Shown here in pieces: positions 1-5,582 of a stretch of DNA of 5,582 nucleotides. The notes beneath the pieces are model-generated. The model was not told where the DNA came from and searched no databases. It worked only from the letters and a program-made list of their open reading frames with translations. This DNA comes from Spirochaetaceae bacterium (lineage in GTDB: Bacteria > Spirochaetota > Spirochaetia > Treponematales > Breznakiellaceae), in contig JAISCK010000172.1 of the NCBI GenBank assembly GCA_031265635.1, positions 1 to 5,582 on the forward strand. The letters run 5' to 3'. Numbering within the stretch: the first letter of the stretch is position 1; the number at the start of each line of letters is the position of its first letter. The position numbers and the translations under genes were made by a program.

Positions 1-393
1 TTTGATCCGGTAACGGACGAAGACCGCACGGCAATGGGCATACCGAACCACGATCCGCATCCCACGCCGGTACCGGAACCGGACGACATCCCCGAAGTCG
101 AGGCCCGGACGCCCATGCCCCGTGTGCTGCGCTTCCCTTTTCGCCGGAAGGGCATGAAACGCTGGGGCAAGCCCGGGAACGTACACGGTATGGAACTGGT
201 ATGGCTCATCAGCGACACGCCCCCAACGCTGGTGAAGGACCTGGTGCACTCCGCGTTTGCCACCAAAAGCCCCCTGGAACTTACTTTTAAGGAGGACCAG
301 CGGGGCAAGCGCCTGTACTACGCGGTACGCTGGGAAACCGGCACGGTCAAGAAAGGCAAATGGAGCGAGATTTTTTCAGCTATTATTCCTTAA
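1..393 (+). CDS. Conserved hypothetical protein, C-terminal part (5' end outside window)
   Basis: The reading frame is open from base 1 and ends at TAA 391-393, giving at least 130 residues. The first in-frame ATG at 34 is probably internal: the residues before it (FDPVTDEDRTA) read as normal protein, there is no ribosome binding site in front of it, and from memory the family continues upstream with the pattern DxDRxAMGIPNxD. The visible part has a Pro/Asp-rich linker (about residues 17-40 of the fragment), then a roughly 85-residue segment that looks like an all-beta, fibronectin-III-like domain. This segment ends in a KGxWSEIFSAIIP motif that I associate with uncharacterised proteins of about 200 residues in Treponema and Bacteroidetes. 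No signal peptide, membrane segment or catalytic motif is visible. Function is unknown. The gene is followed by 81 bases and then the flavoenzyme, which has its own likely promoter, so co-transcription is not implied. Confidence 0.75.
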   Translation, partial: FDPVTDEDRTAMGIPNHDPHPTPVPEPDDIPEVEARTPMPRVLRFPFRRKGMKRWGKPGNVHGMELVWLISDTPPTLVKDLVHSAFATKSPLELTFKEDQRGKRLYYAVRWETGTVKKGKWSEIFSAIIP

Positions 394-419
394 GGGGAAG
401 CAGTACTATGCTGTTGTAT

Positions 420-449
420 TAAACACGTTTTATAAACCTGTTTGATAAT
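420..449 (+). promoter_or_regulatory. Candidate sigma-70 promoter of the flavoenzyme gene
   Basis: A -35-like TAAACA (420-425, 4/6 match to TTGACA) is followed after 18 bases by GATAAT (444-449, 5/6 match to TATAAT). Transcription would start near 456, leaving a leader of about 19 bases that contains the ribosome binding site. A second -10-like TATAAA lies at 431-436 but has no -35 at proper spacing. The call rests on motif reading only. Confidence 0.4.
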
Positions 450-461
450 AGATTTAATGCC

Positions 462-469
462 AAGGAGGA
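462..469 (+). promoter_or_regulatory. Strong Shine-Dalgarno sequence fixing the flavoenzyme start
   Basis: AAGGAGGA is a near-perfect complement of the 16S rRNA 3' end and lies 5 bases before ATG 475. It decides the start: the in-frame TTG at 442 would add 11 residues (MIIDLMPRRIH) in front of the signal peptide and has no such site. This is the only clear Shine-Dalgarno sequence before a gene start in the window. Confidence 0.85.
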
Positions 470-474
470 TACAC

Positions 475-2379
475 ATGGCAGCTAAGAAAGTGCGGAGATG
501 GCTTTTACCGGTTCTGGTTACGGCGCTGGCCGGCGCGTTGGTTGCGGCTTGCGCGTCGGGCGGCGCATCGCCGGCGGGAGGGCCGGGCGGCGGCAATTTA
601 CTTTCTACCGGCTTCTGGGACGCGGAGTACGATGTGGTGGTTATAGGCTTTGGCGGAGCTGGGGCAAGCGCGGCCATCACCGCCGCCGACGCGGGAGCCA
701 GGGTACTCCTTTTGGAAAAGGCCCCCGACGGGGAAGAAGGAGGCAATACCCGCTATGCGGCCCAGTTGGTTTTGGGTCTCAGAAACCGGGAAGACGGCCT
801 GGCTTATTATAATGCCCTGCGGGGAAATTTTGACAACCAGGGCGATGATGTCATTCAGTTTATTGTTGACGGGTCTATGGCCAACTTTGACTGGCTGGTC
901 AGTCTGGGGGCAGATAAAGATAAACTGGCCTATTATCCTTATATTGAATATCCCGAATTGCCCAGGGCGGCGGGAACCACGACTCTCCTGGTGAACGGCG
1001 AATCATGGACTTCCAAATTCTGGCAGCTTCTCCGCAAAAATGTTATGGACCGCTCCGGCAAGATTGATGTCTGGTATGCTTCTCCCGCGGTGCGCCTTGT
1101 CCAGGATAAGGAAACCACGATAATTCATGGGGTAACGGTACAAAACGGCGGAAAACTTTACAATGTCCGGGCTATAAACGGCGTGGTTATGGCAATGGGG
1201 GGCTTTGAAAGCAGCGACGAAATGCTGGAAAACTATGCCCAGTTGGCCAGCGCCACTTCCAAGGCCGCCCGATACAATACCGGCGACGGCATCAAAATGG
1301 CTATCGATGTAGGGGCTGACCTCTGGCACATGAGCGCCCTGTCGGGCCCGGATGTCAACTTTGTCAATCCCGATACCGGCATATCTCCGGGGTATTATTT
1401 TACATTTCCCAGTAGTGCCGGGTATACAACCGGTTTTACCGCTCATAACGTTATCAATGTGGGGGGCGGCGGGACCCGGTTTATGAATGAAACAGTAGCT
1501 CCCCGGCATGGGCATATAGAATCGGGGGGCACCTGGTTCAGCCTTCTGGTTCCCCAAAATGCCTGGTGCGTCTTTGACGAAACAGCCCGGAATGCCGTTC
1601 CGGCCTATCCGTCCTGGAGTCCCGGCATGGTAGACGAGATAGCCAGGGGCTGGGTAATCAGGGCCGATACCATCCAGGAATTGGCGGTAAAGATGAATAT
1701 AGATCCCGCAGCCCTGGCAAAGACCATAAGCGACTATAACCGCTACTGTGTTCAGGGAGATGACCCGGACTTTCACCGGGACCCCAGATACTTAAAACCC
1801 TTAAATACCGGACCCTTCTATGCCTTCCCCATCAAGGCATCCCTGACCAATACCCAGGGCGGCGCCAGACGGAATGTTAAGTGCGAGGTCCTTGATGTCT
1901 GGGGCAATCCCATACCCCACCTGTACAGCGCCGGGGAGTTCGGCTCCTTCTACACCGATATTTACAACGGCGGCGGCAATTTAGGGGAATGTGCCTTTAC
2001 CGGACGGGAAGCGGGCAGAAACGCCGCGGCGCCCAAAAACGACGTACCCCGGACCAGCGTTATGGGGAACAGAACGCCGGTGGATTTCCGTACTCCTCCT
2101 CCCTCCTATACCGCGGGCCCCAATGAATACATCGGAACCGGCCTGGGCATAGGCGGAGACGTAGTGGTCAAGGTAACGCTTGACAGCGCCAAAAGGATAA
2201 CGGGCATCAATTTCCTGCGTATTCACGAAAGCAGGGGCATCTCGGACCGGGCCGTAACCCAAATACCCCAGGCCATAATCCGTGCCCAAAGTACCCAGGT
2301 AGATACGGTTACCGGGGCTACTGTTACCAGCAAAGCCATCATCGAAGCCGTCAACGACGCGTTAAGCAAGGCGAGGTAA
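475..2379 (+). CDS. Extracytoplasmic FAD/FMN lipoprotein reductase (fumarate reductase-like flavoprotein, substrate unknown)
   Basis: This 634-residue protein is probably a reductase passing electrons through FMN and FAD to a small organic acceptor outside the cytoplasm. Residues 1-25 are a lipoprotein signal peptide (KKVRR, hydrophobic core, LVAAC with Cys26 as lipidated residue), followed by a Gly-rich tether to about 41. Residues 52-515 match the FAD_binding_2 / fumarate reductase flavoprotein fold: GFGGAG (58-63), E81, GGNTR (89-93), TRFMNE (334-339), YSAGE (484-488) and GGGNLGE near 499-505. Residues 550-632 are an FMN-binding domain ending in DTVTGAT (610-616), the ApbE-type covalent flavinylation motif, with Thr616 as likely FMN-threonine. 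There is no CxxCH haem motif, so it is not a flavocytochrome c. The fumarate-type substrate residues are altered: the HHTMGG-like region reads TNTQGG (458-463), and the GANRLGGN-like Arg is Asn498. R344 in APRHGH is a candidate catalytic Arg. Urocanate, acrylate or cinnamate-type reductases are relatives; the substrate cannot be named. It appears to be transcribed alone. Confidence 0.85.
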   Translation: MAAKKVRRWLLPVLVTALAGALVAACASGGASPAGGPGGGNLLSTGFWDAEYDVVVIGFGGAGASAAITAADAGARVLLLEKAPDGEEGGNTRYAAQLVLGLRNREDGLAYYNALRGNFDNQGDDVIQFIVDGSMANFDWLVSLGADKDKLAYYPYIEYPELPRAAGTTTLLVNGESWTSKFWQLLRKNVMDRSGKIDVWYASPAVRLVQDKETTIIHGVTVQNGGKLYNVRAINGVVMAMGGFESSDEMLENYAQLASATSKAARYNTGDGIKMAIDVGADLWHMSALSGPDVNFVNPDTGISPGYYFTFPSSAGYTTGFTAHNVINVGGGGTRFMNETVAPRHGHIESGGTWFSLLVPQNAWCVFDETARNAVPAYPSWSPGMVDEIARGWVIRADTIQELAVKMNIDPAALAKTISDYNRYCVQGDDPDFHRDPRYLKPLNTGPFYAFPIKASLTNTQGGARRNVKCEVLDVWGNPIPHLYSAGEFGSFYTDIYNGGGNLGECAFTGREAGRNAAAPKNDVPRTSVMGNRTPVDFRTPPPSYTAGPNEYIGTGLGIGGDVVVKVTLDSAKRITGINFLRIHESRGISDRAVTQIPQAIIRAQSTQVDTVTGATVTSKAIIEAVNDALSKAR

Positions 2380-2399
2380 GCGTTCTCTTCGCCTTTTTT
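2368..2399 (+). terminator. Rho-independent terminator of the flavoenzyme gene, overlapping its stop codon
   Basis: AAGGCGAGG (2368-2376) pairs with CTTCGCCTT (2387-2395) in a 9-bp stem with one G-U pair and a 10-base loop. Four more T follow (2396-2399), so the run is six T in all. The TAA stop (2377-2379) sits at the start of the loop, so the left arm is the last three codons of the gene. Confidence 0.8.
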
Positions 2400-2409
2400 C
2401 CATTCTTCC

Positions 2410-2441
2410 GGGGCCGTTCCGTTTGGGGCGGCCCCTCTTTT
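2410..2441 (+). terminator. Second, tandem terminator hairpin
   Basis: GGGGCCG (2410-2416) pairs perfectly with CGGCCCC (2429-2435), with a 12-base loop, followed by TCTTTT (2436-2441). It lies 10 bases after the first terminator and before the tyrS start. Together the two hairpins should insulate tyrS from readthrough, so tyrS must have its own promoter in the roughly 40 bases that remain. Confidence 0.65.
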
Positions 2442-2446
2442 CATTA

Positions 2447-2455
2447 TGGTATTTT
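2447..2455 (+). promoter_or_regulatory. Weak candidate promoter of tyrS (extended -10)
   Basis: TGG followed by TATTTT (2447-2455) fits an extended -10 pattern (TGn plus a 4/6 match to TATAAT). No -35 is visible, since that position falls in the second terminator stem. Transcription would start near 2462, leaving a leader of about 22 bases. An alternative is TAGACT (2470-2475, 4/6), which would start the mRNA within about two bases of the ATG. The double terminator requires a promoter here, but which one is used cannot be decided by eye. Confidence 0.25.
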
Positions 2456-2483
2456 CCATGCGTTTCTGGTAGACTTCAACACC

Positions 2484-3710
2484 ATGAACCAGGCACTCGA
2501 CAATCTAAAGCGCAGGGGTTTCTTTGCCCAGTGTACCGACGCGGACAGGCTTTCTTCCGTTATGGAGGAAGGGCCAATAACTTTTTATGTGGGCTGCGAT
2601 CCTACCGGAACGAGCCTCCACATCGGCCACATGGTTCCCTTCTTTGCCTTTAGGCATCTCAGGGAAGCGGGGCACCACGGCATAGCCCTCATAGGCGGCG
2701 GAACCGCCCGCATAGGCGATCCTTCGGGCAAGACCGAAATGCGGAAAATGCTAAGCTATGAACAGCTTGACAAGAACGCCGCGTCCATAGCCGCCCAGCT
2801 TGACCGCTTTGTCGGTTTTGACGGAAAGGCGGCCATGACGGCAAACAACAAGGACTGGCTTGCCGGCCTTAACTACATAGACTTCCTCAGGGAAATAGGC
2901 AGCCACTTCTCGGTGAACCGCATGCTGAGTTTTGAGTCGTACCGTATGCGCATGGAAACAGGGCTTTCCTTTATTGAATTCAACTACCAGCTTCTTCAAA
3001 GTTATGATTTTCTTGAACTCCACCGCCGCTATGGCTGCCGTCTCCAGATAGGAGGCGACGACCAGTGGGGCAATATCGTGGCCGGGGCCGATCTCATACG
3101 CCGCGTAGAAGGCGCGGAAGTATTCGGCATGACCTTTCCCCTGGTAACCACTGCCGACGGCAAGAAGATGGGCAAGACCGAAAAGGGCGCTCTTTTTCTT
3201 GACCCCGGGATGACGAGCCCTTATGAATTTTTCCAGTACTGGCGCAATGTCCAGGATACGGACCTCAAGCGCTTTCTGCTCATGTTTACCTTTCTCCCTG
3301 TTGAAGAATGTGAGGCGCTCTGCGCTCCGGGGAAAAATCCCAATGAGGGCAAGGAAAGGCTTGCCTGGGAAATAACCGCCCTCATTCACGGGCAGGAAGA
3401 AGCCTCCAAGGCCCTTGCCGGAGCAAAGGCGGCTTTTGGCGGCAGCGGGGACAGGTCGGCCATGCCCGGCGCTGTCCTCAGCCGTTCAACCTTTGAGGCG
3501 GGCTACAACATCGTGGACCTGTTTACCGACGCGGGGCTTGTTTCCTCAAAAAGCGAGGGCCGGCGCCTGGTGGAACAGGGCGGGGCCTTTGTGGGCGAAC
3601 TTGCCGTTACCGGCGTAAAGGCGCTGATAGGAACGGATCATCTTGATCAGGACGGCTGCCTCATACTCAGGGCGGGGAAAAAGCGCTATTGCAGGGTAAG
3701 CGTCAGGTAA
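2484..3710 (+). CDS. tyrS: Tyrosyl-tRNA synthetase (TyrRS)
   Basis: A cytoplasmic class I aminoacyl-tRNA synthetase that charges tRNA-Tyr with tyrosine using ATP. At 408 residues it is full length for bacterial TyrRS. The Rossmann catalytic domain carries LHIGH (45-49), GGGTARIGDPSGK (71-83), the tyrosine-pocket residues Y35 and D39, Y168/Q172/D175 in the NYQLLQSYDF segment, GGDDQWGN (190-197) and KKMGKT (227-232), the family's usual variant of KMSKS. The C-terminal part from about 340 is an S4-type RNA-binding domain (VSSKSEGRRLVEQGGAFV). The ATG at 2484 begins the typical MNxALDxLKxRGFF N-terminus. No Shine-Dalgarno sequence precedes it, which is unusual for a housekeeping gene. No T-box or other leader structure fits between the upstream terminator and the start. 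The stop is 4 bases from the end of the convergent HD gene. Confidence 0.97.
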   Translation: MNQALDNLKRRGFFAQCTDADRLSSVMEEGPITFYVGCDPTGTSLHIGHMVPFFAFRHLREAGHHGIALIGGGTARIGDPSGKTEMRKMLSYEQLDKNAASIAAQLDRFVGFDGKAAMTANNKDWLAGLNYIDFLREIGSHFSVNRMLSFESYRMRMETGLSFIEFNYQLLQSYDFLELHRRYGCRLQIGGDDQWGNIVAGADLIRRVEGAEVFGMTFPLVTTADGKKMGKTEKGALFLDPGMTSPYEFFQYWRNVQDTDLKRFLLMFTFLPVEECEALCAPGKNPNEGKERLAWEITALIHGQEEASKALAGAKAAFGGSGDRSAMPGAVLSRSTFEAGYNIVDLFTDAGLVSSKSEGRRLVEQGGAFVGELAVTGVKALIGTDHLDQDGCLILRAGKKRYCRVSVR

Positions 3711-3714
3711 AACC

Positions 3715-4530
3715 CTACAGGTAACGCCTGGGCTCCTTTCCGGCCTCGATGGCGTAAAGTTCAACATAGGGCTTGGCGGGGCTTGCCGATATTTTCTGGA
3801 GCAGCACTTCTTCTACCTGGAAGATGCCTACTTCGCTTGACATGGTGATGTCAATGCGTATGGGCTTTTCCTTTCCCGCCGAAATACGCACATCCTCAAT
3901 GGAATTGGCCGAATATTTGTGGATGTCCCCCACTCTGGGACCTGAAGCCAGGGCCATGGTGATGCGGGCCCGGCCCTTGGTCATGTCGCAGCCGTCGGCG
4001 ATAAGCAGTATGCCCGCCTCTATGGAATGAACGGCGCGGCTTCCCATGTGGCCCGTGATGCCCTCTATGGCCAGCGAGCGTATGATGGCCTGCTTTTGTA
4101 TGTCGCCGGGATATACCTGCTTTAGTATACGTTCCAGTATGGGGTAGGACAGGTAGGTGCTGTGAAGCTCATGGTCCTGCCTCCCTATGCCCATGCCCAG
4201 ATCGTGGAGCAGGGCGGCGCAGAACACCGCGGTAAGGCTGTCTTCAAAGCTCCCTGAGTCTTCTTTTTCGAGGCTTGTTTTTATTCCCGCCCTGCGGAGC
4301 AGGTCCATCATGATAAGGGCGTTAAGGGCAACGGTCCTCATGTGAACCGGCCCGTGGTCATTGTAGCTTAGGCGCTTTATGGAAACCGTATTGGCGTATT
4401 CCTGCATGGCCTGTATTTCTTCGTCCTCAAGGATGAGCCTGACGGCTTCTTCGGTTTTGCCGGAAAGGGAAAAATCATGGATTGTCTGAATAAGTTTGCT
4501 GTCCAGGGCAGTTTCTTTTGGTGATCTCAT
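3715..4530 (-). CDS. HD-domain metal-dependent phosphohydrolase
   Basis: A 271-residue soluble, cytoplasmic protein of the HD superfamily, expected to cleave a phosphate ester or nucleotide with bound divalent metal; the substrate is not known. Visible motifs are NDHGPVH (57-63), the HD pair in LLHDLGMG (H109-D110), DHELHS (119-124, H120 and H123), GH (160-161) and ADGCDMTKGRARI (178-190). I recall the last motif, together with the GIFQVEE segment (235-241) near the C-terminus, from a conserved family shared by archaea and bacteria. All metal ligands appear intact. There is no signal peptide, membrane segment or GGDEF/EAL partner, and no GYP motif of HD-GYP cyclic-di-GMP phosphodiesterases. 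The frame is open upstream to an ATG at 4614, but those 28 residues are Arg-rich, unlike the family, and overlap the promoter, so ATG 4530 is preferred. It is convergent with tyrS and divergent from the vWA gene. Confidence 0.88.
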   Translation of the reverse strand: MRSPKETALDSKLIQTIHDFSLSGKTEEAVRLILEDEEIQAMQEYANTVSIKRLSYNDHGPVHMRTVALNALIMMDLLRRAGIKTSLEKEDSGSFEDSLTAVFCAALLHDLGMGIGRQDHELHSTYLSYPILERILKQVYPGDIQKQAIIRSLAIEGITGHMGSRAVHSIEAGILLIADGCDMTKGRARITMALASGPRVGDIHKYSANSIEDVRISAGKEKPIRIDITMSSEVGIFQVEEVLLQKISASPAKPYVELYAIEAGKEPRRYL

Positions 4531-4537
4531 ATACTGT

Positions 4538-4566
4538 AAGATACGGAAAAAACCGGCTGCTGTCAA
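4538..4566 (-). promoter_or_regulatory. Sigma-70 promoter of the HD gene, predicting a leaderless mRNA
   Basis: Read on the minus strand, a perfect TTGACA (4566-4561) is followed after exactly 17 bases by TATCTT (4543-4538, 4/6 match to TATAAT). Seven bases (ACAGTAT) then precede ATG 4530. Transcription would start at or one base before the A of the ATG, so the mRNA would have essentially no leader. This agrees with the absence of a Shine-Dalgarno sequence. The promoter also argues against the longer reading frame starting at 4614. Confidence 0.65.
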
Positions 4567-4579
4567 ACAGCGGGTTTTT
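4548..4579. repeat. Imperfect inverted repeat over the HD promoter
   Basis: AAAAACCGGCTG (4548-4559) and CAGCGGGTTTTT (4568-4579) are inverted with one G/G mismatch and an 8-base loop. It resembles a bidirectional terminator, but it lies between two divergent genes and contains the -35 box of the HD gene. It may be an operator, a weak terminator for transcription from outside, or chance. Confidence 0.4.
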
Positions 4580-4594
4580 GTAAAAGCCGCCCGC

Positions 4595-4606
4595 ACGGTA
4601 AACCGT
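4595..4606. repeat. Short palindrome ACGGT-AA-ACCGT, possible operator
   Basis: Two perfect 5-base arms with a 2-base centre lie in the divergent intergenic region, 28 bases upstream of the HD -35 box and 26 bases before the vWA ATG. The position suits a regulator site affecting both genes, but a palindrome this short can occur by chance. Confidence 0.25.
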
Positions 4607-4623
4607 ACCCGCAATCAAGCCGA

Positions 4624-4629
4624 TATAAA
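4624..4629 (+). promoter_or_regulatory. -10-like TATAAA before the vWA gene
   Basis: TATAAA (5/6 match to TATAAT) ends only 3 bases before ATG 4633. At normal spacing transcription would start inside the first codons, so either the start lies closer to the box than usual or this is only AT-rich sequence. No -35 box is found at 16-18 bases upstream. Confidence 0.2.
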
Positions 4630-4632
4630 AGT

Positions 4633-5582
4633 ATGAAGCTGAAAATCTTTTTGGCCGTTCTGGCTGTTTTTTGCCTCAGCGGCGCGTCTGCCCAGGATTT
4701 GGGCATAGCCCCTGAAGACCTCAGAATAGAACAGCGTACCGACGGCGGTTTTCATCTTTTTATCCGCAAAAAAGCCGGCATAGGCTCGGTACTCATCACC
4801 GAATCAACCAGGGACCCTTCCCTTAACGCCGATAATTACGCCTACCGGGCCCTGGAATGGAACGAAGTGAACGGCGACGAAATACGGCTCCTCAACGGAG
4901 TAGCCATACCCAAAGAAAACGGCATCTGGTCCCTCATAGACTCAAGCCCCGAACCTGACGCCCAGTTCGGCGAAGCCTTTCATATTTATATACCCCATAT
5001 ACTTGAATACGGCTATTCCTGGACACGGAGCAGCGAAATCTATGTGGTAGACGGGACCTACCTTAACATACGGGCCTTTGCCCTTCCTTATGGGGACTAT
5101 AGAGGCTCTTTCGCCGACAACCCCTTCACCGTGAGGGTAGTACAGCGCCCCCAGGAAGGCCCCCCGGAAGGGAATTTTATGCGGGATACCGTAGAAGCCT
5201 TTACCGAAATAGCCGCTACCGGCAAGCTCGCCTGGTCCACAGGTCCGGGCGACCTGGTGGATACAATCAGATCCATACTGGACGACTCAGGCGGAGCTAC
5301 CCTTGACCTCGTGCTCTGCCTTGATACCACAAGCAGCATGACAGACGACATAGATTCGGTGCGCCTCATGCTCATCCCCATGCTCAGGAATATCATCAGT
5401 AAATATTCCCGGTTCAGGATAGGCATGGTTCTTTACAAGGATTATTTTGAAGACTACCTCAACAGGGTCGTTCCTTTTACCGAAAACTTTGACGCGTTCC
5501 AGCGCGACCTCAACGCCATCACCGTCGCCGGGGGCAGGGACATACCCGAAGCGGTCTACGAAGCCCTCTACGAAGCGGCGGT
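4633..5582 (+). CDS. Secreted von Willebrand factor A (vWA) domain protein, 3' end outside window
   Basis: The frame starts at ATG 4633 and stays open to the right edge: 316 codons plus two bases, with no stop. Residues 1-20 are a signal peptide (MKLK, hydrophobic core, ASA before Q21), so the product should be exported to the periplasm or beyond. The lone Cys14 in the hydrophobic core is preceded by Phe and does not form a lipobox. Residues 21 to about 200 are an uncharacterised, probably beta-rich region. A vWA domain starts near 223 (TLDLVLCLDTTSSM), with metal-site (MIDAS) residues D231, T233 and S235, and continues to GGRDIPEA (300-307), whose D303 is the expected third-loop aspartate. 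The metal site therefore appears intact apart from Thr replacing the first Ser of DxSxS. Such domains usually bind protein ligands; the partner is unknown. Downstream domains cannot be seen. No Shine-Dalgarno sequence precedes the start. Confidence 0.85.
   Translation, partial: MKLKIFLAVLAVFCLSGASAQDLGIAPEDLRIEQRTDGGFHLFIRKKAGIGSVLITESTRDPSLNADNYAYRALEWNEVNGDEIRLLNGVAIPKENGIWSLIDSSPEPDAQFGEAFHIYIPHILEYGYSWTRSSEIYVVDGTYLNIRAFALPYGDYRGSFADNPFTVRVVQRPQEGPPEGNFMRDTVEAFTEIAATGKLAWSTGPGDLVDTIRSILDDSGGATLDLVLCLDTTSSMTDDIDSVRLMLIPMLRNIISKYSRFRIGMVLYKDYFEDYLNRVVPFTENFDAFQRDLNAITVAGGRDIPEAVYEALYEAA

Noticed and set aside
442..474. Upstream TTG start for the flavoenzyme adding 11 residues
   Set aside because: ATG 475 has AAGGAGGA at ideal spacing and begins a normal lipoprotein signal peptide. 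The TTG has no ribosome binding site and overlaps the -10 box.
390..746. Minus-strand open frame of 118 codons across the flavoenzyme 5' end
   Set aside because: Its Pro/Ala-rich product is the antisense of the Gly/Ala-rich signal peptide and linker, and it would cross the promoter region.
1003..1776. Long minus-strand open frame of 257 codons inside the flavoenzyme gene
   Set aside because: It is antisense to the conserved FAD domain, has no recognisable motif, and is explained by GC-biased third positions.
475..2379. Flavocytochrome c or steroid dehydrogenase annotation
   Set aside because: No CxxCH haem motif is present, and the C-terminal flavinylated FMN domain is not part of classical 3-ketosteroid dehydrogenases.
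2751..3389. Minus-strand open frame of 212 codons inside tyrS
   Set aside because: It is a shadow of the conserved synthetase catalytic domain, with no family signature and no start signal.
4548..4579. Attenuator in the HD mRNA leader
   Set aside because: The best promoter has its -35 inside this repeat and starts transcription downstream of it, so the hairpin would not be in the HD transcript.
4531..4614. N-terminal extension of the HD protein to ATG 4614
   Set aside because: The 28 extra residues are Arg-rich and unlike the family, and the stretch contains a good -35/-10 pair directly before ATG 4530.
5097..5426. Minus-strand open frame of 109 codons inside the vWA gene
   Set aside because: It is antisense to the vWA domain, Ser/Met-rich with no recognisable motif.

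Overview
The window looks like ordinary chromosomal DNA from a spirochaete, most likely a Treponema of the termite-gut or related host-associated group. This is inferred from recognised protein families and from lipoprotein and secreted-protein features, not from a database search. Base composition is moderately GC-rich and even across the genes, and I see no insertion sequence, phage gene, tRNA, rRNA or CRISPR array.

Layout, left to right. (1) Positions 1-393: the C-terminal part of an uncharacterised protein that enters from outside the window. (2) 475-2379, plus strand: a 634-residue lipoprotein flavoenzyme with a fumarate-reductase-type FAD domain and a C-terminal, covalently flavinylated-type FMN domain. 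It has a promoter candidate and a strong ribosome binding site upstream and two tandem terminator hairpins at its end, so it appears to be a single-gene unit. (3) 2484-3710, plus: tyrS, tyrosyl-tRNA synthetase. (4) 3715-4530, minus: an HD-domain metal-dependent phosphohydrolase, convergent with tyrS across a 4-base gap. (5) 4633-5582, plus: the first 316 codons of a secreted von Willebrand factor A protein, divergent from the HD gene and cut by the window's right edge.

The genes do not form an obvious pathway. tyrS is housekeeping. The flavoenzyme is probably a terminal reductase working outside the cytoplasm on an unidentified organic acceptor, and its electron donor and flavin transferase (ApbE) are not in this window. 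The vWA protein is a secreted, metal-site adhesion or interaction protein of unknown partner. The HD protein is a cytoplasmic phosphohydrolase of unknown substrate.

The most notable non-coding signal is upstream of the HD gene. A perfect TTGACA, a 17-base spacer and a -10-like box end 7 bases before the ATG, which predicts a leaderless or nearly leaderless mRNA. Neither tyrS nor the vWA gene shows a Shine-Dalgarno sequence, whereas the flavoenzyme has a near-perfect one. I found no convincing new multi-gene system here.
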